This document shows positions 1 through 9,134 of a stretch of DNA of 64,000 bases, in pieces (the stretch's first letter is position 1; each line of letters opens with the position of its first letter). A program made the translations under genes and the position numbers. A model generated the notes under the pieces. It ran no database searches, was not told the origin of the DNA, and saw only the letters and a program-made list of their open reading frames with translations. Source of the DNA: Vogesella indigofera (lineage in GTDB: Bacteria > Pseudomonadota > Gammaproteobacteria > Burkholderiales > Chromobacteriaceae); the NCBI RefSeq assembly GCF_028548395.1, contig NZ_JAQQLA010000003.1, forward strand, positions 496,001 through 560,000, read 5' to 3'.

Positions 1-1158
1 AAGAAGATGGACAAGATCGAGTGGGGCCCGAACTGGGAAGACGACCTCGGCGGCGAATTCAGCAAGCGTTCCAAGGACGCGCTGTTCGAAGGCATCCAGA
101 AGGAGATGTACTCGGCCTTCGAGAACACCTTCATGATGTACCTGCCGCGCCTGTGCGAACACTGCCTGAACCCGGCCTGTGTCGCCAGCTGCCCGTCCGG
201 CTCCATCTACAAGCGTGAAGACGACGGCATCGTGCTGATCGACCAGGACAAGTGCCGCGGCTGGCGCATGTGCGTGTCGGGCTGCCCGTACAAGAAGATT
301 TACTACAACTGGACTACCGGCAAGGCCGAGAAGTGCATCTTCTGCTACCCGCGTATCGAAGCCGGTCAGCCGACTGTGTGCTCCGAGACCTGCGTTGGCC
401 GCATCCGCTATCTGGGCGTGCTGCTGTACGACGCCGACAAGATCGAAGCCGCTGCCAGCGTCGAAGATCCGAAGAGCCTGTACGAAGCGCAACTGGGCGT
501 GTTCCTCGACCCGAACGCACCGGAAGTGATCGCCGAAGCCAAGAAGCAGGGCATCGCCGACAGCTGGTTGCTGGCCGCACAGAACTCGCCAGTCTACAAG
601 ATGGCGATGGAGTGGAAGGTAGCGTTCCCGCTGCATCCGGAATACCGCACGCTGCCGATGGTGTGGTACATCCCGCCACTGTCGCCGATCCAGTCCGCAC
701 TGGAAAACGGCCTGATCGGCGAGAACGGCATCATCCCGGACGTGAAAGACTTGCGCATCCCGATCCAGTACCTGGCCAACCTGCTGACTGCCGGCAAGGA
801 AGAGCCGGTGGTGAAAGCGCTGGAAACCATGGTCGCCATGCGCCGCTACATGCGCAAGAAGAGCGTGGAGAAAGTCATCGACGAAAGCACGCTGAAGGGC
901 ACCCATCTCAAGGCCGCGCAAGTGGAAGAGATGTATCAGGTGATGGCGATTGCCAACTACGAAGACCGCTTCGTGATTCCGTCCAGCCACAAGGAAATGG
1001 TGGAAAACACCTTCGACGACAAGGCCAGCTGCGGCTTCACCTTCGGTAACGGCTGCTCCAGCGGCACGTCCGAGCCTAGCCTGTTCGGCAAGAAGAAGGC
1101 TTCCCCCATCGTGTTCCACGACATGCGTCGCGACCGCAAGGCCAACGCCGGAGAATGA
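1..1158 (+). CDS. narH: Respiratory nitrate reductase beta subunit NarH (5' truncated by window)
   Basis: This is the iron-sulfur electron-transfer subunit of the membrane-bound nitrate reductase NarGHI. It passes electrons from the haem b subunit NarI to the Mo-bisMGD subunit NarG on the cytoplasmic face. The frame is open from base 1, so the start and the first part (about a quarter of the roughly 500-residue family length) lie upstream. Visible are ferredoxin-type cysteine clusters CEHCLNPACVASCP, CRGWRMCVSGCP and CIFCYPR followed by CSETCVGR. In the second of these a Trp replaces one Cys, as is normal for the NarH [3Fe-4S] centre. The C-terminal NarH region follows. narJ starts 2 nt after the stop. 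The call is secure; narG must lie just upstream. Confidence 0.97.
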   Translation, partial: KKMDKIEWGPNWEDDLGGEFSKRSKDALFEGIQKEMYSAFENTFMMYLPRLCEHCLNPACVASCPSGSIYKREDDGIVLIDQDKCRGWRMCVSGCPYKKIYYNWTTGKAEKCIFCYPRIEAGQPTVCSETCVGRIRYLGVLLYDADKIEAAASVEDPKSLYEAQLGVFLDPNAPEVIAEAKKQGIADSWLLAAQNSPVYKMAMEWKVAFPLHPEYRTLPMVWYIPPLSPIQSALENGLIGENGIIPDVKDLRIPIQYLANLLTAGKEEPVVKALETMVAMRRYMRKKSVEKVIDESTLKGTHLKAAQVEEMYQVMAIANYEDRFVIPSSHKEMVENTFDDKASCGFTFGNGCSSGTSEPSLFGKKKASPIVFHDMRRDRKANAGE

Positions 1159-1160
1159 GC

Positions 1161-1823
1161 ATGCACAACCCGATGATTTATCGTGCGCTGGCGGCGCTGC
1201 TGGGTTACCCGCAGCCTGACCTGATCGCCGCGCTGCCGGAAATCCGCGCAGTGCTGGCCGACGACGCCACCCTGGTGGCCGCGGTCGAGCCGCTGCTGCA
1301 AAGGTTGGCCGCAGGCGAGCTGATCGAGGTACAGCAGGACTACGTGCAGATCTTCGACCGCAACCCGTCGCACTCGCTGCACCTGTTCGAGCATATCCAC
1401 GGCGAGGACCGCGCCCGCGGTCAGGCGATGGTGGACCTGATCGAGGAATACAAGGCGCACGGCTTCGAGCCGGTCAGCGAAGAGCTGCCGGACTATGTGC
1501 CGCTGTTCCTGGAATTCCTGTCGCTGTGCGAGGCCGACGAAGCCAATCGCCTGCTGGGTGATGCGGTGCACGTACTGGCCCACGTCGCCGGCCGACTGGT
1601 GGAAAGCGGCAGCGACTACGCCGGCGTGCTGCAGGCGCTGGTCTCGCTGTCGCCGGTAGCACCGGAGCCACTGTCGGTGCCGCCGATCCGCGACATGGAC
1701 GAAGCGCTGGAAACCTTCGGCCCCGGTGCCGATGGTGTCGAGCCACTGCTGAAGCCGACGCTGCCGCACATCGCCCCGGTCAATTTCTATCCCAAGGGTA
1801 GCGGCCCGGCCGCCTGCCATTAA
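1161..1823 (+). CDS. narJ: Nitrate reductase assembly chaperone NarJ
   Basis: NarJ is a cytoplasmic chaperone of the TorD/NarJ family. It holds apo-NarGH and lets the Mo cofactor be inserted before membrane docking; it is not part of the final enzyme. The product is about 220 residues and all-helical in character, with the family motif YVQIFDRNPSHSLHLFEHIH at about residues 63-82. An ATG at 1155 overlaps the narH stop, but the GGAG at 1150-1153 is only 1 nt from it and 7 nt from the ATG at 1161, so I prefer 1161. A copy of the DUS-like 13-mer (1301-1313) lies in frame and encodes RLAA. Confidence 0.95.
   Translation: MHNPMIYRALAALLGYPQPDLIAALPEIRAVLADDATLVAAVEPLLQRLAAGELIEVQQDYVQIFDRNPSHSLHLFEHIHGEDRARGQAMVDLIEEYKAHGFEPVSEELPDYVPLFLEFLSLCEADEANRLLGDAVHVLAHVAGRLVESGSDYAGVLQALVSLSPVAPEPLSVPPIRDMDEALETFGPGADGVEPLLKPTLPHIAPVNFYPKGSGPAACH
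1301..1313 (+). repeat. DUS-like 13-mer, plus orientation, inside narJ
   Basis: Exact copy of AAGGTTGGCCGCA, read in the gene as AGG TTG GCC GCA (RLAA). Confidence 0.85.
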
Positions 1824-1880
1824 TCCGCTGACGGTCCGGGTGGGCGCTGGCGCTCACCCGTTGGCCGCAAGGAGAAAGAC

Positions 1881-2567
1881 ATGGACTACTTGCATCAATT
1901 CGTTTTCGGGATCTATCCCTACATCGCGCTGGCCATTTTCCTGCTCGGCAGCCTGATGCGCTTCGAGCGCGAGCAATACAGCTGGAAGAGCGAATCCAGC
2001 CAGCTGTTGCATCGCGGCAGCCTGCGCCTGGGCAACATCCTGTTCCACCTCGGCATCATCGGCCTGTTCTTCGGTCATGCCGTCGGCCTGCTGACGCCGG
2101 TGGCGGTGTGGGATGCGCTGGGCGTGACGCACAGCTTCAAGCAGGTATTCGCGATGACCGCCGGCGGCATCATGGGTACCCTGTGCCTGATCGGCGTGCT
2201 GCTGCTGTTGCATCGCCGCTTCTCCAACGACCGTCTGACGGCAAACACCACCTGGCGTGACAAGCTGGTGCTGCTGTGGATCTTGGCTACCTTGCTGCTC
2301 GGCCTGTCAACCATCGCGGTATCGGCCGGCCATCTGGATGGTCACGAAATGGTGTTGCTGATGAGCTGGGCACAGCACATCATCACCTTCCGTGGCGATG
2401 CCGCCACCTTTGTTGCCGGCGTGTCGCCGATGTTCAAGGCGCACCTGTTCATGGGCATGACCCTGTTCGTGATCTTCCCGTTCACCCGTCTGGTGCACGT
2501 GTGGAGCGGTTTTGGTGCCGTGACCTACCTCGGTCGCACCTGGCAGCTGGTACGGCCGCGCCATTAA
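1881..2567 (+). CDS. narI: Nitrate reductase gamma subunit NarI (cytochrome b)
   Basis: NarI is the integral membrane dihaem cytochrome b that oxidises quinol and delivers electrons to NarH. The product is 228 residues, the usual family length, with five hydrophobic segments (first at about residues 4-25) and His residues in segments such as FHLGIIGLFFGHAVG and AQHIITF suited to haem ligation. GGAG in AAGGAGAAAGAC precedes the ATG at good spacing. It lies 57 nt after narJ and is the last gene of the narGHJI operon; a strong terminator follows at 2583-2616. Confidence 0.96.
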   Translation: MDYLHQFVFGIYPYIALAIFLLGSLMRFEREQYSWKSESSQLLHRGSLRLGNILFHLGIIGLFFGHAVGLLTPVAVWDALGVTHSFKQVFAMTAGGIMGTLCLIGVLLLLHRRFSNDRLTANTTWRDKLVLLWILATLLLGLSTIAVSAGHLDGHEMVLLMSWAQHIITFRGDAATFVAGVSPMFKAHLFMGMTLFVIFPFTRLVHVWSGFGAVTYLGRTWQLVRPRH

Positions 2568-2582
2568 CAAGCATTGTTGTTG

Positions 2583-2616
2583 AAAAAAGGCCTGATTTCG
2601 CAATCAGGCCTTTTTT
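2583..2616 (+). terminator. Rho-independent terminator of narGHJI
   Basis: A 15-bp perfect stem (AAAAAAGGCCTGATT pairing with AATCAGGCCTTTTTT) with loop TCGC and a six-T tract lies 15 nt after the narI stop. Confidence 0.93.
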
Positions 2617-2643
2617 GTGCTTAATCAACGCGGATGTTGCAGC

Positions 2644-2691
2644 GCACTGCAATACTGACGGCGAATCAAGCCGATCCCGTGATTGCAGTGC
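2644..2691. promoter_or_regulatory. Inverted repeat upstream of the chemoreceptor gene
   Basis: GCACTGCAAT (2644-2653) is perfectly repeated in inverted orientation as ATTGCAGTGC (2682-2691), 28 nt apart. The arms also contain TTGCA-n-TGCAA half-palindromes. It lies in the 200-nt gap before the MCP gene and could be a regulator site; no factor is recognised. A core variant of the DUS-like repeat (GTTGGCCGCA) lies at 2697-2706. Confidence 0.4.
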
Positions 2692-2819
2692 AACATGTTG
2701 GCCGCACAATCAGTTGCGAATACACTATGCTTGATGCCTATACAAAATAAAACATGACCGGGCCGCAACGGTTTTAGAACGTGCCTGACAAGATTTCTCT
2801 ACCCACCGGAGTCAATGCC

Positions 2820-4805
2820 ATGCTTTCCCGCCTCAGTATTGGTCACAAGCTGATCCTGCTTGTCCTGCCGTTTGGTCTGATGACCTTCTTCCTGGCTTCG
2901 ACGCTGTCACTGCAGCGCTACAGCTTCCTCGGCGACATGCAGCAAGCCAAGCATCTGGTATCGGTTTCGACACTGGCCTCGACGCTGGTGGACACACTGC
3001 AGGCCGAGCGCGGCCTGAGCAACGGCTATCTGAACGGGCAGGGCGCACTGCCGCCTAGCCTGGGCGAAGCGCGCAGCAAGGCCGACGCCGCGCTGAAAGC
3101 ACTGGAAAGCACCGCAGCGGCACTGCCGGATGGCGAGGTTAAACAGCGCGTTAATACCGTGGCCGGCGGTGTGCGCGGCCTGCTGGGGCAGCGTGGCGCC
3201 ATTGACGGGCGGAGCCTGGCGGCACCGGCCGCCTTTGCCGCCTACAGCCAGCAGATCGAGGCGCAGATCGCGCTGGTCGCCAGCCTCGGCACCGCTTCCG
3301 ACGAGGGCGATGTCATCCGCTTCAGCACCGCCTTGTCCAACCTGCTGTGCACCAAGGAATACGCCGGCCGCGAGCGCGGTTTCGTCAACGGTGCGCTGGC
3401 CGGCGGCGGTCTGACCCAGGCCAGCCTCGGCCAGGCCATCGGCCTGCAGGCGCGCCAGGACGGCTGCGCCGGACAGCTGCTGCTGCTGGCGCCACCAGAG
3501 CTGGCGCAATCGCTGCAACCGTTCCTGCAGTCCGATGCTGCCGCCACCCTGAAACAGTTGCGCAGCAGCATCTACGGCGCCGAGCCGGGCACGCCGCCGA
3601 GCGTGACGCCGGAGCAATGGTTTGCCGCCACCTCGGCGCAGATCGGCCAGCTGAAAACGGCGCAGGAAAAGCTGCTGCAGCAGCTGGATGACGTGGTAGC
3701 ACGGAATATCGACGAAGCGTGGCGCAGCCTGATGATCACCCTCGGCGGCACCCTGCTGCTGTCGCTGCTACTGCTGATCGGCGGCCTGGCGGTGTACCGC
3801 AGCATCCGCAAGCCGGTGATGCGCCTGGAGCAACTGATGACCAGCATGAGTCACAATCTGGACCTGGCTCCACGCGCGAGGCTGGAAGGCGACGACGAGA
3901 TCGCGCGCATGGGCCGTGCCTTCGACGAGCTGGTCGATGCCTTTGCCGGCACCCTGAAGGTGGTGAAGAGCAATGCTCACAGCCTGATGAGCGCCGCCGA
4001 AGCGCTGCAGACGGTCTCGGCCCGCGCCGCCTCCGCCGCGGAAGCACAAAGCGAATCGTCGACCCAGATCGCGGCGGCGGTCGAGGAAATGACCGTCGGC
4101 ATCGCCTCGGTGCGCGACAACACCCACGACAACCTGACCGTGGCACAGCAGATGCAGCAGGGCGTCAACGCCGGCCGCGAGCGGATGCAGGAAACCACCC
4201 AGGCGATGCAGCACACTGCCGGCTCGCTGGACAGCGCCGGTGAGGTGATCGTCAGCCTGGCCGACAAGTCGCAGAGCATCCGCCAGATCATCACCGCGAT
4301 TCGCGACATCGCCGACCAGACCAACCTGCTGGCGCTGAATGCGGCGATCGAAGCCGCCCGCGCCGGGGAAATGGGCCGCGGCTTTGCCGTGGTCGCCGAC
4401 GAAGTACGCAAACTGGCGGAACGCACCGGCAAGGAAACAGTGGAAATCACCCAGCTGATCGAGGTGATCACCAACGAGACCGCCAACGCCGCCGGCCAGA
4501 TGCGCACCGCGCGCACGCGCATGGAAAGCGGCCTCGACCTGGTGCAGGCCACCCTGCAGGATCTCGACGGCATTCACGACGAGGCCAACCAGACCGCGGC
4601 CAAGAGCCAGGATACTGCCGCCGCGATGCAACAGCAGGCTGCGGCCAGCAACGAAGTCGCCGTCAACATCAGCCGCATCGCCTCGCTGGCCGAAGACAAT
4701 GCGCTGATCGTCGACGAGGCGGCGGCGCTGTCGGCACAGCTGAACCAGACCGCAACCGAACTGGTGGCGCAAGTCGACCGCTTCAAGCACACCTCGCAAG
4801 CCTGA
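2820..4805 (+). CDS. Methyl-accepting chemotaxis protein with periplasmic NIT (nitrate/nitrite-sensing) domain
   Basis: This is a transmembrane chemoreceptor that signals to CheA/CheW. From the ATG at 2820 (CGGAG at 2807-2811) the product is 661 residues. Layout: TM1 about 10-30; periplasmic helical domain about 35-300; TM2 about 305-328; HAMP about 330-380; methyl-accepting signalling domain to the C-terminus with the conserved hairpin tip [20 protein letters not shown]. The periplasmic part has the paired NIT signatures [12 protein letters not shown] and [10 protein letters not shown], typical of NIT domains (PF08376), which bind nitrate or nitrite. A GTG at 2781 is in frame but has no ribosome site. 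Its place directly after narGHJI suggests nitrate taxis. The class is certain; ligand identity is inferred. Confidence 0.9.
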   Translation: MLSRLSIGHKLILLVLPFGLMTFFLASTLSLQRYSFLGDMQQAKHLVSVSTLASTLVDTLQAERGLSNGYLNGQGALPPSLGEARSKADAALKALESTAAALPDGEVKQRVNTVAGGVRGLLGQRGAIDGRSLAAPAAFAAYSQQIEAQIALVASLGTASDEGDVIRFSTALSNLLCTKEYAGRERGFVNGALAGGGLTQASLGQAIGLQARQDGCAGQLLLLAPPELAQSLQPFLQSDAAATLKQLRSSIYGAEPGTPPSVTPEQWFAATSAQIGQLKTAQEKLLQQLDDVVARNIDEAWRSLMITLGGTLLLSLLLLIGGLAVYRSIRKPVMRLEQLMTSMSHNLDLAPRARLEGDDEIARMGRAFDELVDAFAGTLKVVKSNAHSLMSAAEALQTVSARAASAAEAQSESSTQIAAAVEEMTVGIASVRDNTHDNLTVAQQMQQGVNAGRERMQETTQAMQHTAGSLDSAGEVIVSLADKSQSIRQIITAIRDIADQTNLLALNAAIEAARAGEMGRGFAVVADEVRKLAERTGKETVEITQLIEVITNETANAAGQMRTARTRMESGLDLVQATLQDLDGIHDEANQTAAKSQDTAAAMQQQAAASNEVAVNISRIASLAEDNALIVDEAAALSAQLNQTATELVAQVDRFKHTSQA

Positions 4806-4830
4806 ACCGCACTTTTCGCCCGGCAATGAC

Positions 4831-4864
4831 AATGCGGCCAACCTTTCTCAAGGTTGGCCGCATT
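4831..4864. terminator. Bidirectional terminator built from an inverted pair of DUS-like 13-mers
   Basis: AATGCGGCCAACCTT (4831-4845), loop TCTC, then AAGGTTGGCCGCATT (4850-4864) form a perfect 15-bp stem between the convergent MCP and cysB genes. Each arm holds one exact 13-mer (4833-4845 minus, 4850-4862 plus). Uptake sequences doubling as terminators is a known habit in Neisseria. Confidence 0.88.
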
Positions 4865-5040
4865 GTTTGGGGCGCGGGTAACCGGTCACGAAGTGTGGCC
4901 CAGACCCTGTTCATCATTTCGCGAGCCAAGGCCAGGCAAGGCGGTGGGCCAAAAATGCGCCGTTGATGTTGAGATCAATACGCCTGTTCTGGCCCATTCC
5001 AGCACCGGTTCACGCCGCGCAGCAGATCGTGTACAGGTGC

Positions 5041-5970
5041 TCAGTCCTGCGCCACCGGCGACAGCGCACGACGCACGGTGTCTTCGTCCAGCGCCGCTGA
5101 GCACAGCTCGATGAAGCGGTAGGCGTAGCTGCGCAGGTAGTGGCCGCGGCGGATGGCGACGCGGGTGGTCTGGTGGCCGAACAGCGGCGCACCTTCCACC
5201 ACCCGCACCTGCGTATCGCGCTGCGGGTCCACCGCCATCGAGGCGATGATGCCGACGCCCAGCTCCAGCTCGACATAGGTCTTGATCACGTCGGCGTCCA
5301 GTGCCGCCATCACGATGTCCGGTGCCAGCGCGGCATCGGCGAAAGCGCGGTCGATCTGCGCGCGGCCGGTAAAACCGTGGTGGTAGGTGACGATCGGGTA
5401 GTCGGCCAGCGTTTCCAGCGTCAGTGGCTGCTGGTGCAGCGGGTGCGCGGGTGGCGCGATCACCGCGTGGTGCCAGCTGTAGTAGGGGAAGGACACCAGT
5501 TCCGGCACCTCGGCCACCGCCTCGGTGGCGATGCCGATGTCGGCCTCGCCGGCCAGCAGCAGCCGTACCAGCTCGTCCGGGCTGGCCTGGTGCAGCACCA
5601 GGTGCACCTTGGGGAAGGACTTCTTGAACGCGGTGACCACCTTGGGCAGCGCGTAGCGCGCCTGGGTGTGGGTGGTGGCGATGGTCAGCTGGCCCTCGTC
5701 GCGCTGGCTGAACTGCTCCGCCAGGCGCTTGATGTTGCCGGCGTCCAGCAGCATGCGCTCGACGATGGTCAGCAGCTCCTTGCCTGGGTCGGTCAGGCCG
5801 AGAAAACGCTTGCCCTTGCGCACGAACAGCTCCACCCCCAGCTCGTCCTCCAGGTCCTTGATGTGCTTGGACACGCCGGACTGCGAGGTGAACAGCGCGT
5901 TGGCCACCTCGGTCAGGTTGAAATTCTGTCTTACCGTCTCGCGGATGATGCGTAGTTGCTGGAAGTTCAT
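5041..5970 (-). CDS. cysB: LysR-family transcriptional regulator CysB
   Basis: CysB activates sulfate assimilation genes and responds to N-acetylserine or O-acetylserine and to sulfide or thiosulfate. The product is 309 residues. The N-terminal winged HTH (residues 1-60; [20 protein letters not shown]) is characteristic of CysB, followed by a two-lobed effector domain. The start ATG overlaps the cysA stop (ATGA), so it is the last gene of the cysTWA-cysB run. That arrangement places the regulator under the transcription it controls. The family call is very secure. Confidence 0.95.
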   Translation of the reverse strand: MNFQQLRIIRETVRQNFNLTEVANALFTSQSGVSKHIKDLEDELGVELFVRKGKRFLGLTDPGKELLTIVERMLLDAGNIKRLAEQFSQRDEGQLTIATTHTQARYALPKVVTAFKKSFPKVHLVLHQASPDELVRLLLAGEADIGIATEAVAEVPELVSFPYYSWHHAVIAPPAHPLHQQPLTLETLADYPIVTYHHGFTGRAQIDRAFADAALAPDIVMAALDADVIKTYVELELGVGIIASMAVDPQRDTQVRVVEGAPLFGHQTTRVAIRRGHYLRSYAYRFIELCSAALDEDTVRRALSPVAQD

Positions 5971-7043
5971 GCGGCACCTGCCGTTTCGGGGTTGGCAAAC
6001 ACGCGCACGCTGCGCGGCTGCAGGCGTACCGGCTCGCCGGCGATCAGGCTGCCGGCCAGCGGGTGGCTGGCCGGCAGTTCGACATCGAAATGCTGGCCGG
6101 CCACGTCGTCGCGGCCTTCCAGCTCCACGCGGGTCAGCGCGCCCAGCGTCAGCACGCGGCTGATACGCGCCGGAATGCCGTGGCCGAACTCGTGGCGCAC
6201 GATGTCCAGCTCGTGCGGGCGCACGAAGGCGATCACCTCGCCGTGCTGGCCGTTCTGCTCGGCGGTGAGGGTGGCGTTGCCGATGGCGATGCCGCCGGCG
6301 CTGCTGTGGCCCTCGAAGCGATTGGCGGCACCGAGGAAACCGTACACGAAGGGCGTCGCCGGCTGCTGGTAGACCTCGGCCGGGCTGCCGATCTGCTCGA
6401 CGCGGCCGTGGTTCATCAGCACCACGCGGTCGGCCACTTCCAGTGCCTCTTCCTGGTCGTGGGTGACGAAGATCGAGGTGATGTGCAGCTCGTCGTGCAG
6501 GCGGCGCAGCCAGCGGCGCAGCTCCTTGCGCACCTTGGCGTCCAGCGCGCCGAACGGCTCGTCCAGCAGCAGCACGCGTGGCTCCACCGCCAGCGCGCGT
6601 GCCAGCGCGATACGCTGGCGCTGGCCGCCGGACAGCTGCGCCGGGAAGCGGTCGGCTAGCCAGTCCAGCTGCACCAGTTGCAGCAGCTCGTGCACCTTGC
6701 GTTTGATCTCGGCTTCGGACGGACGGATGTTGCGCGGCTTCATGCGCAGGCCGAAGGCGACGTTGTCGAATACGGTCATGTGGCGGAACAGCGCGTAGTG
6801 CTGGAACACGAAGCCGACCTGGCGCTCGCGCACGTGGGTGTCGGAGGCGTCGTCGCCGTCCAGCAGCACGCGGCCGCTGTCGGCCTGCTCCAGCCCGGCG
6901 ATGACCCTTAGCAACGTGGTCTTGCCGCAGCCGGACGGTCCCAGCAGTGCCACCAGCTCGCCGCTGGGGAAGTCCAGCGTCAGGTTGTCCAGCGCAATGA
7001 AGTCACCGAAAGCCTTGTGGATATTCTGTACCTGGATGCTCAT
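5967..7043 (-). CDS. cysA: Sulfate/thiosulfate ABC transporter ATPase CysA
   Basis: CysA is the cytoplasmic ATPase of the sulfate importer. From the ATG at 7043 (CGGAG upstream) the product is 358 residues: ABC domain about 1-240 with Walker [10 protein letters not shown], signature [15 protein letters not shown] and Walker [13 protein letters not shown], then a C-terminal TOBE-like regulatory region (about 250-358) typical of CysA/PotA-type ATPases. A frame extension upstream to 7082 lacks a ribosome site. The stop overlaps the cysB start. It is separated from cysW by 78 nt that hold one DUS-like 13-mer. Confidence 0.96.
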   Translation of the reverse strand: MSIQVQNIHKAFGDFIALDNLTLDFPSGELVALLGPSGCGKTTLLRVIAGLEQADSGRVLLDGDDASDTHVRERQVGFVFQHYALFRHMTVFDNVAFGLRMKPRNIRPSEAEIKRKVHELLQLVQLDWLADRFPAQLSGGQRQRIALARALAVEPRVLLLDEPFGALDAKVRKELRRWLRRLHDELHITSIFVTHDQEEALEVADRVVLMNHGRVEQIGSPAEVYQQPATPFVYGFLGAANRFEGHSSAGGIAIGNATLTAEQNGQHGEVIAFVRPHELDIVRHEFGHGIPARISRVLTLGALTRVELEGRDDVAGQHFDVELPASHPLAGSLIAGEPVRLQPRSVRVFANPETAGAA

Positions 7044-7090
7044 CTTTTTTCTCCGTGGCCGCGTCATGCGCGGCCCGTTCAAATTGGGGC

Positions 7091-7103
7091 AAGGTTGGCC
7101 GCA
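7091..7103 (+). repeat. DUS-like 13-mer, intergenic between cysW and cysA
   Basis: Exact AAGGTTGGCCGCA preceded by GC, in the 78-nt spacer; single copy, no hairpin partner. Confidence 0.85.
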
Positions 7104-7121
7104 ACGGCCAGCCTGTTGCGA

Positions 7122-8003
7122 TCAGTCATGCGCCTGCGCGGCGCGCCATTCGATCCAGCTCTTCACTGCCAGCGTCACCAGTGCCAGCAGCGCCAGCAAG
7201 CTAGCCACGGCGAAGGCGGCGGCGAACTGGTACTCGTTGTAGAGTATCTCCACGTGCAGCGGCAGGGTGTTGGTCTCGCCGCGGATGTGGCCGGACACCA
7301 CCGACACCGCGCCGAATTCGCCCATCGCCCGCGCATTGCTGAGGATCACGCCGTACAGCAGCGCCCAGCGCACATTGGGCAGCGTCACGTGCCAGAACAC
7401 CTGCCAGCCGCGTGCCCCCAGCACCACCGCCGCTTCTTCTTCCTCGCGCCCCTGCGCCTGCAAGAGCGGAATCAGCTCGCGGGCGACGAACGGCACGGTG
7501 ACGAACACGGTGGCCAGCACGATGCCCGGCACCGCGAAAATCACCTTGATGTCGTGCTCCAGCAGCCAGGGGCCGATCCAGCCGTGGCTGCTGAAGACCA
7601 GTACGTAGATCAGGCCGGCCACCACCGGCGACACCGAGAACGGCAGGTCGATCAGCGTGATCAGCAGCTGCTTGCCGCGGAAATCGAAGCGGGTGATCGC
7701 CCACGCCGCCGCCACGCCGAACACCAGGTTCAGCGGCACCGAGATGACCGCCGCCAGCAGCGTCAGCGTCACCGCCGACAGCGCGTCCGGCTCTACCAGC
7801 GCGTCGAGGTAGGTGTGCCAGCCCTTGGCCAGCGCCTCGGCAAACACCACCGCCAGCGGCAGCAGCAGGAAGATGGCGAAGAAGGTCAGCGCCACGCCGA
7901 GGATGGTGTACTTCACCCAGCGCGCCTCGCGGGTGGCCTGGCGGCTTTCCAGCAGCGCGGCGCGGTCGTGCTGGGCATACAGATTGGCAGTTATGGCGGC
8001 CAT
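7122..8003 (-). CDS. cysW: Sulfate ABC transporter permease CysW
   Basis: CysW is an inner-membrane permease that pairs with CysT to form the sulfate channel. The product is 293 residues with about six hydrophobic segments (first at about residues 30-52). The cytoplasmic EAA loop that contacts CysA reads EEAAVVLGARGWQVFWHVTLP. The start overlaps the cysT stop by one base. The N-terminal cytoplasmic tail of about 28 residues is usual for CysW. Confidence 0.94.
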   Translation of the reverse strand: MAAITANLYAQHDRAALLESRQATREARWVKYTILGVALTFFAIFLLLPLAVVFAEALAKGWHTYLDALVEPDALSAVTLTLLAAVISVPLNLVFGVAAAWAITRFDFRGKQLLITLIDLPFSVSPVVAGLIYVLVFSSHGWIGPWLLEHDIKVIFAVPGIVLATVFVTVPFVARELIPLLQAQGREEEEAAVVLGARGWQVFWHVTLPNVRWALLYGVILSNARAMGEFGAVSVVSGHIRGETNTLPLHVEILYNEYQFAAAFAVASLLALLALVTLAVKSWIEWRAAQAHD

Positions 8004-8842
8004 TATTCGCTCCTCCCGTTACGGCGTGCCTGCCACGCCTGCAAGCCGTTGATGGCCAGCAGCAGCAGGAAAGACGCCACCAGCATCACGCTGGCAATGG
8101 CGGTGGCGCCAGCGTAGTCGTACTGCTCCAGCTTGCTGATGATCATCAGCGGAGTGATTTCCGACACCATCGGGATGTTGCCGGCGATGAAGATCACCGA
8201 GCCGTACTCGCCGACGGCGCGGGCAAAGGCCAGCGCGAAGCCGGTCATCAGCGCCGGCTGCAACACCGGCAGGATCACGTGGCGGAAGGTCTGCCAGCGG
8301 TGCGCGCCGAGGCTGGTGGCGGCTTCTTCCAGCTCGGTTTCCAGGTCTTCCAGCACCGGCTGCACCGTGCGCACCACGAAGGGCAGGCCGATGAATACCA
8401 GTGCCACCAGCACGCCCAGCGGGCCGAACGCCACCTTGATGCCCAGCGGCTCCAGGTACTGCCCCAGCCAGCCGTTACCGGCGTACAGGGCGGTCAGCGC
8501 GATGCCGGCCACCGCGGTGGGCAGCGCGAACGGCAGGTCCACCAGTGCGTCGACCAGCTTCTTGCCGGGAAAGCGGTAGCGCACCAGCGACCACGCCAGC
8601 AGCAGGCCGAATACGGTGTTGATGGCGGCGGCCAGCAGCGCCATGCCGAAACTGAGCTGGTAGGAGGCCAGCACCCGCGGCGCGGTCACCGCGTCCCAGA
8701 ACGCTTCCAGACTCAGGCTGCTGGCACGGATGAACACCGCCGCCAGCGGAATCAGCACCACCAGCGACAGGTAGGTCAGGGTGAAACCCAGCGACAGGCC
8801 GAAGCCGGGTAACACGCGGGGCAAGGTCGGCGCTTTGGTCAT
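8003..8842 (-). CDS. cysT: Sulfate ABC transporter permease CysT (CysU)
   Basis: CysT is the partner permease of CysW in sulfate/thiosulfate import. The product is 279 residues with about six membrane spans beginning at residue 12. The EAA loop is ELEEAATSLGAHRWQTFRHV and the C-terminal half carries the family stretch GEYGSVIFIAGNIP. It is first of the co-directional run cysT-cysW-cysA-cysB, and upstream is a 290-nt gap with inverted repeats. Confidence 0.94.
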   Translation of the reverse strand: MTKAPTLPRVLPGFGLSLGFTLTYLSLVVLIPLAAVFIRASSLSLEAFWDAVTAPRVLASYQLSFGMALLAAAINTVFGLLLAWSLVRYRFPGKKLVDALVDLPFALPTAVAGIALTALYAGNGWLGQYLEPLGIKVAFGPLGVLVALVFIGLPFVVRTVQPVLEDLETELEEAATSLGAHRWQTFRHVILPVLQPALMTGFALAFARAVGEYGSVIFIAGNIPMVSEITPLMIISKLEQYDYAGATAIASVMLVASFLLLLAINGLQAWQARRNGRSE

Positions 8843-8878
8843 GGTGCGCCTCCGTCATGGGTAGTAGGCATCGCGGCA

Positions 8879-8940
8879 TCCTGTTTTTATATAACTGCAA
8901 ACAGGATATTGCCGATGGCCTTATTCCGAAAATAAGGAAT
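8879..8940 (-). promoter_or_regulatory. Inverted repeats upstream of cysT, candidate CysB control region
   Basis: TCCTGTTT (8879-8886) and AAACAGGA (8899-8906) form an 8-bp inverted repeat, and ATTCC (8923-8927) with GGAAT (8936-8940) a second. The stretch is AT-rich in an otherwise GC-rich window, as expected for a promoter and LysR-type operator. Assignment to CysB rests only on position. The rest of the gap 8941-9134 holds nothing I recognise. Confidence 0.4.
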
Positions 8941-9134
8941 TCTTCGTTGCTTATTCAATAAGCGAAAAAGCCGGCAGCGGGAACGGGATGGGTGTGAGCG
9001 GGCAAACCCTCAACCGGTGAGCGGCGGCTGCAGTCAGCCGGACAACGGGCGTTGTGCCTGTGGGCAAGGGATATAGATCGGGGGAGGGGAAGAAACGGTC
9101 GCAGTCAGCGGCCGGGTGCCGGGCGGCACGCTGA

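Noticed and set aside
2781..2819. GTG start giving 13 extra residues on the chemoreceptor
   Set aside because: No ribosome site before the GTG; CGGAG at 2807-2811 fits the ATG at 2820, which starts the usual short cytoplasmic N-terminus before TM1.
3768..4841. Minus-strand frame of 357 codons over the chemoreceptor
   Set aside because: Shadow of the MCP signalling domain; the plus-strand frame has diagnostic MCP motifs.
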